64,000 bases of DNA, taken from Notospermus geniculatus (Eukaryota; Nemertea; Pilidiophora; Heteronemertea; Lineidae). The notes beneath the pieces were generated by a model. The model was not told the origin of the DNA, made no database searches, and saw only the letters and a list, made by a program, of their open reading frames with translations. Location of the stretch: positions 112,093-176,092 of the forward strand of contig NMRB01000676.1 of the NCBI GenBank assembly GCA_002633025.1. Reading direction: 5' to 3'. Made by a program: the position numbers and the translations under genes. Shown here piece by piece: positions 49,201 to 61,200 of the stretch (position 1 is the first letter of the stretch; every line of letters starts with the position of its first letter).

Positions 49201-52200
49201 TTCCTGTATTGTTACTGCTGAAATGTTGCAAAATGTTTTCGAATACGTTTTTCACCGAAAGATTTTCATGTTATTTTGTCTCATTTGATTCCATTGAAGA
49301 GTTGCCCAATACTTTTGATTTTTCTTGGTTTCTGTGTGACCTGACCAAGCTACAGTCACTTTATGTGGTACTTCGGGATGAAACTCTCTGTTCGTCTTCT
49401 GTACAGTTAAATGAGCGGGTTACACAAAAGTGTGGCTCTGTTATCGTGTGTTCTTTGACCCCTTGACCCCTGAAAATGCTGGCATTGCCAAGGAGGGACT
49501 TCCTTGACCCTGAGCCAAGATGTGCCAGATATGATATCTCTTTTTGAGGTGGTCTTGTAAAGCGTTGTATTCAAGTCCTGATATGCATGAAAAATGTAAC
49601 TCTCCCTTTGAAAAAATCTACAGCTGAATGCCTTCTGCTCTGAGATATAAGCAGTATCATAGTCTACAACTGCTTTGCTCGGCTGAAATCGTATCTATTT
49701 CTGCCATGCTGTCCGTCGGATGAATTCTTTTGCTGGCAAATAATCTCAATGGGTAACATACAGCATTAACAAACCAGTCTAGCTCACAACACTGTGAATT
49801 CGTCAGGAAGCACAAAGTTACACATCCCAATTATATCAATTTCCTTGTCAAATTTAACTTTCAACCATGGAAAAGGTGGCACCTTGTCCATATGCATTAA
49901 AACTACCTAAGTTGGAGTGCAAAACTACTTAAGTCGGAATGGTCTCAAATGAACTGAGGTTGCATGCACCACTTAGGTAGTTTTATGAATACTGCTCTCC
50001 AGTGAGGCAGTGTCTACACTCCAGATCAGGGGGAGTCAGGTCAAGTGAAGCATCAGCCTTACTCCACACTACTGTGTCAAGGTACTGATGGACGCCTTGT
50101 TTAAACATGGGTCATTGAACCATCTTTTTTTGAAGATGGGGATTTGGCCTACTGGTTAAGGTGTGCTGCCCCTTAGTGCTGGCGATTGATGCCTTATACG
50201 AGGGTCCGTGGGTTCGAATCTGGTAGGAAGCAATGTCTTTCACCTTAGAAACCCGATTTCTATTTCATATTCTTTACTGTGTCCGAATAATACAACATAG
50301 AGCTACTTCAATTGGCTGCCTTCCCACTGATCCTGTGTGTAGATACTTATACCACTGGAGAGCAGAATATGGGCCTGAATTTCAGGTTAAAGAAGTAATC
50401 TTCTTAAAGCACTTTGTTCACATTGCATAATAAGAAAATTTCTTGTGTTACATTTGAATTTCAAGTGGGGAAGGGTTACCAGGTACATAATACACGTGCA
50501 CTTCTATCATTCTAATGTATCTATTTGCAATGCAAGTCTTCTTTTTTCAGCATAACTGAATGACGGGTATAGTTTCAATGATGTCTGTCATTCTGGCCTA
50601 TAGCTGTAAATGTAGCTGCAGATCTGTCAATCAATCAGTCAATCAACCAATTGAATTAGTCAATCAATCATTCAGTCAATTACTCAACCAATCAGTCAGT
50701 CAATCAAGCAGTACCTTTTACTGCAACCATAAGCTTTGTCAAAGGAGTGTGGAATAGATGTTATTCTGCCCTAGGGCAATGCTATACCTGATTCTTTCAG
50801 TGATTTATTGGAACGTAGGCGTACACTTCTGTTCAATCACTTGTCAGATGTGACTGGAGAAATATTGGGTTGAGATGGTAATGGTTGTCACATTTTGTTC
50901 TGAAGTGAATTTGGCTTTATAATATTTGCCATCATCATGTTGTAATTCTCATTGCAGAATATCTTTGGGCAAGTCTAACAGTCGTATCAGCGAGGTCGAA
51001 CCTGTATATCATGCGAGTCAGTGGAAACAGGTGAAACCAGGGGAAGAAATGACATTCACTATTGAAGGCAGGGACAAAATGAGACACAAGGTGGGTCAGA
51101 TTCAACGTTTTTGTGCTGTTGTCTTAGGCCCTGTGTATACAGAAGGCATGGCAGTGTGATTCGGCAGCGAAGATTACACTGTACTTGCACGGTTTTGCTG
51201 TTTCATGTTTAATCTAATACTTACAGAGTACTCATGAGTTGCGGGTGCATCAACTGGTCGTGAAAGTTGACGGATGGAATAAGACATCCCCAGTCTCTGT
51301 GGACCGAGTCGGTGTCTATTTCCGCACTGCCAAACCTGAAATTAACAAGTCATCCAGTATTGTAAGTACTGTACTCAGAGAGGCTGCAGCTCCAGTGGAG
51401 CCAGTTTTGGGATGCAGAGTGAGACTACAGAGATTTCCTGCTGTAAATCTTTGTACCGGTATATCTTTCACAATTTTCTGGAAAAGATGCTACAGAAATT
51501 TTGTGGAAATGCTTCCCATCAGAGCACATACTGGTATTTAGGAGATAATGCAATCCAGATATTCACCATTTTTAGCTCACTGGGGTGAGCTATTACAATG
51601 GTGCAGCGTCCGTCGTCGTCNTCTGGAAGGCAGTGCTAGGAAAGTGATCACAGTCCGTTCAGCTCTCCAAGTGATTAACAAACTGAATGAGAGGGTTATT
51701 CTTCGGTTAGATCATGTGGAACCAATGGCTGGAGGTGAGAGGGAGAGCTTGCATTCTAACTGGGCCTACAATTGTCAGATTGTTCTATGGCTATGGTTGT
51801 CATGGCTTAGTTCAACAGCTCTCCATAAGAGAATAACTGATACTATCCATGCTTTCATCTTTCTCCAGATAAGTCACATTACGTGTACTTGGAGTCAAAC
51901 TCGACCATGCCCATCCCGCTCCCGTATGTGACGCATCAGATCTGGGCGCGACCTCTCGGATGCTGGTCTGTCGACTTCTGTAACAGGCCTATCTTCTGGC
52001 AGCATGTGATGAAGCCGGGGGAGGTCAGGGACAGCATCAGGACGTGTAATACTCAGAATGGCGAACAGGAGACTTATAGGTAGGCAGATTCTTGGACTTC
52101 GCTTCCTCCTTAAGGGCCTGTGACACTGAAGTAGTTTTCAAAACGTCCTGCCCCATCCTAAAAAAATGTAAAATGGCTAGAATGCGTAACCCTTGACCTC

Positions 52201-55200
52201 GATGTTCTGGAACACCGTTCCCGTCCATGAAGTTTGTAAAAAGACTGTAAAACTACGTCCACTCTGTTCACACACAGTTTGAGCCCGTTCGGCAAAAATT
52301 TCAAGAACGTACTGGCAGATTGCTGGACTTAGCTTCCTCCTTAGCTTTCTGAGCTTCTTGATTGGGTGGTCAGAATGGTGCAGTGCACATGTCTAACTCC
52401 TGTCACCTCTGATATCCTGGGTTTGACTCGGATCGTACCAGGTACATTTGTACTCACATGACAGACAGCTTTTATAGAAACTTGTGCTGTGTAATAAGGA
52501 TTAGGGTTCCGTCTCCTCAAGTCATCGTGTGTTTTCCACAGGTTCTGTGTAGCAGTGAAGAGGGAGGGTTATCCAGTTGAGTTCCATGCCAAGAAGAGTC
52601 AACAAGTGAGCAATGTGTACCTCCAGCCGGGCCACACCATCACGCTAGCACCCCCAGTGGTCATAGAGAACCTCCTCCCAGTCGAGATGCACTTCTATTT
52701 GAAGAACACAGACATCAAAGGCACAATCAAAACTGGCAAGGAGGCGGCGTTGTATTCGGTATGTTTTTCTTTGAAAATTGTCATCAAACCAGTTGTATTC
52801 TGCATAATACGAACTTTGGATTGACGTTTCTTTTCTACCCACAGGCTGATTTGACCCAGCAGATGGAACTAGGCGTCAAACTGGAGAACTTCGAGCAATG
52901 TCGTGAGCTGACCATACCACCAGGGACGACCAACTACCTCGTCAAGCTACGCGTCTATGATAATAATGACCGACTGCTGAATCTTCAAGTTCGCATCACG
53001 GCCAAACATGGCGGGTCGTTACGGGTAAGGTCTACTCTCGGTTGCTGTTGAGTTGGGTATGGCCTACCTACAGCATCTTCCCCCTCATAAGTCCTTAGGA
53101 GCAGACTACTGCCAAGATACTACCTCTTACATAAAGGCTTACCTGATGTAATTCTTTCTGTTTTTCAGCTCTCTGTCTCGGCTCCCTTCTGGCTCATCAA
53201 CAAATCAGGTCTTCCAATCATATTCCGACAAGACAACGCCAAACGTGAAGCTGCGGGTCAATTTGAAGAGCACGAGTTGGCAAGAAGCGTCACACCACTG
53301 CTGTTCAGTTTTGCAGACAAGGAGGCCCCCTTCCTGTGCAGTATGCGGATCGGGAAGTCGCTGCATGAACCAGGAAGTGTTTCAAAATGGTGAATATCTA
53401 TCTTTCCTGATGAGTTGAAATTTTATGACTTTATACATGTAATAGATTGTACTGGTGCTACCTTTTGAGGTGATGTGCAACTGTTGAATTTGGTTTGTTT
53501 TTTTTCTCAGGTGCTCAAGGTTTCCTTTGGAGAATGGTATAGGAATGAGGAAACTGCATGTGTCAGCTCCCTGGAAAGAATCTAAACCAGACCTGTGAGT
53601 ATCCATTGTATCCTTCTTTCAAAATCAGTAATGACTTGTTTGAGTTGGAGATGAATTATGAAGTTAAGAAACAGCTGTGAATGTCTACAGGGTGGCTCTA
53701 AGAAAATGTCAGATGGTTTTGGCTAAGTTTGAAATGTGGTGCACCAGTTTGATTGTACAATGTATCACCATGTTTATGCACTGACTCTGAAGTACATGTA
53801 TGGGCTTTTGCGTTGAGATTTGTGAGGCCTGAGGTTTGGGGATTTGTGAGGACAGAGATTGGGGATTTGTAAGGCTCGAGATTTCGGGATTTGTGAGGCC
53901 TGAGTTTTGGGAGATTTGTAAGGCCTGAGATTTGGGGATTTGTGATGCCTGGGTTAGTATTGATGTTGCCACTACTTGCACAGGTCACAGCATGAAATAG
54001 ATTAGCCTGTTCAAAACATAGGCCCCAAATTTTGCATCAGTAGTCGACCAACAACAGGACCGGTAGATGTTAACTTTGGTAGAGTTACCTACCTAAGGTA
54101 AAAGTAAATAAAAAACCTTTAATGCAGATGTAGCCAGAATTTTCTCTTTGAATATTCCAGTAATGATTGTCAGCCGTTGACACCTCAAACTGCTGACTTT
54201 GAAAGGTTGGTTTGGACAAAATCCAATGGAATGCGTGTACTGGTAGCTCAGTGTGACCTGTAATCTGCCTGTTGTCACAGTGCACTGCATGATGCACTCG
54301 TAACCTGGTTGTTCAATTTGTCCAGTCCTATGCTTGGGCAGACGATAATTTGGTGGCATTTTTCTCCAACCTCAAAAGTTTTGGGGGTCGTGGTGGGCTG
54401 GGGGATCGGTTGAAAGTGGTTGCTCAATTTTGTCAAACTTTCGTATTCCTCAGTTGCATAAAACAGTCATAATGAAGAATGTCAATCAGAATGAAGAAGT
54501 TTTCTTCTATAGTGAAGAAGAACTTTTCTTCAATAGTGAAGAACTTTTCTTCAGAATAAAATTTTCTCCAGTGATTTTCAAAGAACTCGCCCATTTGTGG
54601 CAGAGGTCCTTAAGAAGATGTCGTCTGCTCACACATAGTCCTGTATGATTTCCAACACAAGATTTGCAAAGAATCCCCCAAGTGCTAGCTAATCTATAGT
54701 ATACCGTATAATAATCTTGAAACAAGTGGCAATATTCTGCACACTGTCTACTACTATAATCTCTTGTTTAGGTTTTCGTGGATTAACCCACTGACTAGCT
54801 GTAGGCATTCCCCCCACTTAGCAATAACAGACACTACCTTACGGGACGAAGAGCATCCCATGACTTTCGATGCCTGGTATGCCACGATTTTAACTCAGCA
54901 CTTTTTTCAGTTGGTCCTGCCTTGCTAGTTTTTTAGTCAGTGTGTACTCCACAGGAATTTAGGATAGCCTTTAGATACCTGCTTTGGACTTGCCCCTGGG
55001 TCTGTAAAATGAAATCACAGTTACGTTAATTCTGGTTGTACAGTGTATTAAAGTTGTTGCAGCAGCAGTGGGTGATTGTGTGTGGGGGGAGGGGGGTAGG
55101 GGTCACTGGAGCTGTAGTTACCATTGGATGAAGGAGATGCATCCTTATTTGGATGCATAAGTTGTGATTTCTCTGAAATGCCAGATCTATTGGCTGCAAG

Positions 55201-58200
55201 TCAGGAGGCTTTGAAAATTCACCCTTGAACATGGCTAGCTTCAGCTTAGTCCTCATGTCCTGTACTCCACTTTTCTGGAAAAATCCCAATTTCTCTCCTG
55301 CTGGTTAGACTTAATGGCTATCTGAATGCACAATTACATTATTTTCAGACCTTTCGTTTCAATTTATTGATCGATTCAATTATGTATGAGATTTTTTGCT
55401 TGCTATATTTCTTCTTTACATCTAGATGCCAATTTCTCTCACATTTTACTTTGTGAGTAAATGTACATGGGTATTGACAAAATATCTATGGCGAGATCTC
55501 GGTTATGACTTTTTCATATCGATAATACTTAAGCTTAATATGAAATCAATTACTCTGTCATCATTGTATTCTAGTCCGCGTTCTAAAAACCTACTTGTGA
55601 GGGGGGTACAGCGACTTAAGCGTAAACACCGTACAAAGTCATGGTAAGGGTCCGACTGGTGGAAGTATCTTGTTGATGAAGAGAAATTGTCTGTACTGTT
55701 TGGGATTGGAGCTTTAATTTTCTCGCAGAAGCAGCCGTCTATGGCATTGCTTTTCTTTTGTTGCTTTAATCAACAGGGGGTGGTGTGTAGCTCAAATCTC
55801 AAATTCAACGTGAAATTCTGACACTGTATATTGGTAAATTTTGGTGTTTGGTCATTAACATATTCTGCAGTGTCGCAAATACATGTTGGGCCTGTTTAGG
55901 GCCTACTTTGATGCTTCAAGAAGTGCATTGTGAAGTTGTGGTTGGTATCTACAAAAACTGCCTCTCATTGTCTCCTTTGTGTCAAACTTACTTTACGGAA
56001 ACGTAGCATGAATGTCTGTGAAGAAGATTTTCATCTTGTTACTTGGTTTAGTCATTTGAGTGCCTGATCAATGGATGTATTCAACTCAGTGTAGAAATTC
56101 ACCTCATCCGACGGTAATGCAAATTGTGCCCCTTCGTCGCCCATTCCTTAGCGGCTGCTATTCATGTCTAAGTGTGTTCAACCAACAGCTTAGAAAGATA
56201 GAAGCCTAAGTCCTTGAACACGCAGCACCTCATCAATTATGATTTGTTCTGGTGGAGGAACTCATTTTTGGCTGGGTTTTGCTGTGTGCGGCGCTTTTGG
56301 GCATGTTTGGCATGGACAGAACATCATATCTTCATTGTGTGTACTGTTTTATTGTGGTGAATTCTCAGTCATTTGGGAACCTGCTGAATTTCACCATGAT
56401 GAGACGCCATCAAATCGATTTTAATGGTAGCAACAGAACACAAAATGACCAATTAGATGACATTTTAATGTCTTTTCTGAATCTTAAGTGACTTCCTACC
56501 ACATACCGGTAACATTGCATCATGGCTGCACATGCACTTGCCTATTTTGACCCAGTTGACCACCAGCACCACCTTTTGGGGCTCCTTGTGCCGCATTATT
56601 GTTTTATTGAAAAAACTCCTCTCAAACAAGTCTAATGAATTTTAACTCTCAATAAAAGTTCATAAAAGCTTGATTACTGCCTTTATAAATCATTGTTAGA
56701 AATGATGAATCAAGTTTACTTGCTGATTGAAAGATGTTTGGCCCAAATGTAAAAGATCAGGTGATTCTAAATTTTCTGTTGGTATAAGTATGTTGGCACT
56801 GACAAATTGTCCCTTCTACAATTCAGGGTGTACCACATTGGTATCGAGGTTCGCCAAGGAAGAGGCAGATACCGTGACACGATCATCGTCAACTTTGCAC
56901 CCAAGTACATTTTGGATAATCGCACAAGGCACAAGCTGGCGTTTGCGCAGAGAAGTATGGCGAAGGGATTGGTAAGTTTCTAATACACCACTAATAAAAT
57001 CAGCATTGAAATACAGCATTATTTGACAGGTGTTGACGTTGATTGAACACCAACTTTGACTTCATTCATTAGATCTGTTATCTTTACTGTTCATTATGAT
57101 TCCAGGGCACTAAGAACCCCGATGGTCACACGGCAGCCGTGCCTAATTGTCACGTGCCATTCCATTGGCCGCTAGAGGAGTACGAACAGCTGCTGTGTGT
57201 GCGCCTCCTTGATGACCCTCACTGTCAGTGGTCTGGTGGGTTCAGTATCAACGCCTTGGAATCATTCCATGTTAGTATGAGGTAAGAGAAACTTTATGAC
57301 ACTTGATCTCATTAAACAGATGCCTCTGCTTGGACACCTCTCTATTGAGGACACCTCTGTATTGAGGTCCACCCACACACTATTGAGGACACTCACTCTT
57401 GAGGACACCACACAATTGAGGACCCCACACTATTGAGGACACCTCAGTGTTGAGGACAACTCACCACTGAGGACACCAATGTTCAGACCCTGATTGGTCA
57501 TTCCTTGACTTCAGTCGGCCTAGTAGAGCATATATCAGTGAAGTAGGTAAGCTTGATACAGACGTTCAATTTCATGTCCATTTTACATTCCTTTTGCATT
57601 CCAGAGGAGACAACCACAAGTGTCTTTTCCTCCGCGTGGAGATCTACCAGCATGGTGCAACAAACTTTGTGGTGTTCACGGATGCGGATCAGATGCCACC
57701 ACCGTTCCGCATTGACAACTTCTCCGAGGTCCCGATAACGTTCTATCAAACCAAAGTGGTGGAGGACAGACTCAAGACTGTCCTCAAACCAAAAGCATCA
57801 AGTGAGTGTTTTTGATTTCTTTTTTGTCAACATCACCAAATGATCGAGGGGAATATCCCTCTTTATCTGATCTCCTAAAGTTGCCGTGTCCTAGTGTGGG
57901 CTGGTGTTAAGGCACTCCTCCTGCAAGTTGGCTCTTGATGGGCAACTCTGCCGTAGAAAACTATGGGTAGTTGTCTGTGTCACTGGTCAAGGCCTATGGG
58001 TAAAGGAGACCAACAGTGGTGAATTGCCCATTGAGAGCCAACTCTCCACCACGAGGAACGTAGAGGGGTGCCACCAGTGTGGTGTGTGTGGTTGGCAATG
58101 GAATGAATGAACTGTGTGTTCTTATTTTTAGTGCCGTACGCACTTGATGAGCCCAGCTTACCTCCACATCTGACCTGCAGCGTCCAAGGTGGCTCTTGTT

Positions 58201-61200
58201 CAACCTACAGCATGAGTACACTCGGCACTGGTGACCAGCTTTGCTATGAAAACTTCATCTACATCAGGTTTACTGGGACGTTTTCAACGTAAGTATCACC
58301 GTTTCCTGTCGCTCATACTTTTCTTGTCAGAATGGCTTGATGATGAAGTATCATTTAGAATGTACTCTCCTGCTTGCTTGAGTAGCCACTGTGGTGTAGG
58401 TGCTCTGGTCTCTGGCTGGCAGTCCTAGGAGGACTAGGTTCGAAGGTCCTAGGTTCAATTCGCTCTGCCAGTGTGAGACTCAGTTGGCTAAAAGGCAACC
58501 TAGCTGGCAGAGATGGTTTATGTGAAAGTCCAGTCATGTGCACCAGGTGGATGTGGACTGTAATACCCTCCTGAAATGAAGCTTGATCCAGATTTCACCG
58601 ACCTACAGCCAGGCTAATAACGTCAATGCATCCTTGAGATGGATGGTACAGAACAAGTAAAAGTTGCTATGTGAATATGGCAAAATAGAAAAATAAAATG
58701 AAACTGAATACCCTTTGCAGTGATGATGGCAGCCCTGTCCAACAAAGCTGGGTTGGCTATGACAGAGATATCGAGACCCAAGAACTGGTGCTAGATGTCC
58801 CAAATGGCAACATGGTCATTCTGAAACGAAAAGAGCAGGACAAACGGTCGCAGCTGTGGCGTATGACGAGCCAGGGTATGATACAACACGAAGGGTCGTC
58901 GACCCCTCGGGACCCGAGGCGGCCCTCCATGACACAGACAAACGTCTTGGTGCTGGATATAGAAGACATAGCGCTGCAGCCTGGTCGGTATGTCGAATTG
59001 ATGTTACGGAAGCCGGATGAGCGACGGAAGTCTACACAGACATGGAGGTTTACTGTGGTAGGTGTTCTCTGGGAAGTATTTGTGGGCGAGTGTATTTACA
59101 TGTACTTCCATTGCTGTTGGATTGAAATTAAAATGAAAGTTGGCATTGCTGGTGTCACAAGATGAAAATGTCTGCATGACCTTGGTCCTCATTTGATGTA
59201 CGTTTCTGACTGTGATACTTTGTCCCCCGCCTACTGAATTCCAAGCACCACCGTAATCCCATTGACATAGGCCCATCTCTGTTGGATTTATAATGATGCT
59301 GTTTCTTCCACAGGATGGTCGCCTTCAGTGCATCCGAGACAACATGTGTGTACAAGCTATGAGGGCAGCGAATGGATTGTCTGGGCTCAAAGATGGTAAG
59401 TCATATTCTATTTAGTTGACACACTGTGCCACTGAAACCTCTCTATTAAGGACAACAATTGGACTGTACTTGGCTGTCCTGCTGGCAGAGGTGTCTGCTA
59501 TAAGAGGTTTCTAAAGACGATAACGTAATGCAAACCCATCTTGCTGTTCATCCAGGTTGCCCAGCTGTTCTAGGCCCGTGTCTGCCCAACAAGCCTGTTC
59601 CGATAGAGATGGCCGTCAGTCGGGAGAAGCTGCGTCCTGGGTCGGGCATGTTGTCTGTCAAGGTTGTACCAGATGGGCCAACCAGAGTCTTACAGATTAC
59701 AGACATCAATTTCAAGGTAAGTGGGTTGCCAAATTGTTCCACATTGCAGAATAACTTATTGGGAAGAGTGGACCATTTGGTCTGTCTGTCCCATGTTTTT
59801 ATGAACGCCATAAAAATAAGAAAAAAAGGAGATGTAGGCTGTTGTACTTCGGTGTGTAGGTTAACTAGGATCAAGGAGGATGCCTATTGAAAATTGGACT
59901 GCTGTGTCAAAATCCAAGATGGCCACTCAATGTGACGTTCCAAACCTTGTCAGTTTTCAATTTATTTGTTCGTTTTACTTTCAGGAAATCAGCCAGCATG
60001 TTTCCCGCTCAACAAACTTTGTCCTCGTGAAGGAGAACTATCCCCGTGTGCGGCAGATGGATGAAATCAAGGCTGCTGAGGAGGAGAAAATCACTCAGGA
60101 TATTGAGGTAGAATATTTTGATGTTTTTACGAATCTGTCTGTTTCTCCTGGGTGATGTATTCCATTTGCTGGAAGGTTGAAATTCTTCCTATCACTATTG
60201 AGGTTTTGAGAAGGCTCTTAGGTCTGACACTTTAACCATTGCTTNCTGCATGACCTTGGTCCTCATTTGATGTACGTTTCTGACTGTGATACTTTGTCCC
60301 CCGCCTACTGAATTCCAAGCACCACCGTAATCCCATTGACATAGGCCCATCTCTGTTGGATTTATAATGATGCTGTTTCTTCCACAGGATGGTCGCCTTC
60401 AGTGCATCCGAGACAACATGTGTGTACAAGCTGTGAGGGCGGAAAATGGGTTGTCTGGGCTCAAAGATGGCAAGTTATATTCTATTCAATCAGAAGACTG
60501 TGCTTTTGTACAACCACTGGTACCTCTCTATTAAGGACAACAATTGGACTTACCGGTACTTTGTTGTCCTGCTGGCAGAGGTGTCCGCTATGAGAGGTTT
60601 CTAAAGAAGATAAGTAACGCAAACCCATCTTGCTGTTCATCCAGGTTGCCCAGCTGTTCTAGGCCCGTGTCTGCCCAACAAGCCTGTTCCGATAGAGATG
60701 GCCGTCAGTCGGGAGAAGCTGCGTCCTGGGTCGGGTATGTTGTCTGTCAAGGTTGTACCAGATGGGCCAACCAGAGTCTTACAAATTACAGACATCAATT
60801 TCAAGGTAAGTGGGTTGCCAAATTGTTCCACATTGCAGAATAACTTATTGGGAAGAGTGGACCATTTGGTCTGTCTGTCCCATGTTTTTATGAACGCCAT
60901 AAAAATAAGAAAAAAAGGAGATGTAGTCTGTTGTACTTCGGTGTGCAGTTTAACTAGGATCAAGGAGGATGCCTATTGAAAATTGGACTGCTGTGTCAAA
61001 ATCCAAGATGGCCACTGAATGTGACGTTCCAAACCTTGTCGGTTTTCAATTCATTTGGTCGTTTTACTTTCAGGAAATCAGCCAGCACGTTTCCCGCTCA
61101 ACAAACTTTGTCCTCGTGAAGGAGAACTATCCCCGTGTGCGGCAGATGGATGAAATCAAGGCTGCTGAGGAGGAGAAAATCACTCAGGATATTGAGGTAG

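Larger units (their letters stand above)
47282..50957 (+). other. VPS13D intron 40 with repeated 1.56-kb block
   Basis: No exon is supported. 47454-49008 and 49010-50573 are near-identical and are separated by N 49009. Inside each is a SINE. 50620-50715 is TCAA-rich simple sequence. Small open frames in the block occur twice because of the duplication and look non-coding. Confidence 0.85.

Noticed and set aside
53709-53988. Minus-strand repetitive open frames (SGLTNP types)
   Set aside because: Produced by the 28-bp minisatellite at 53810-53960.
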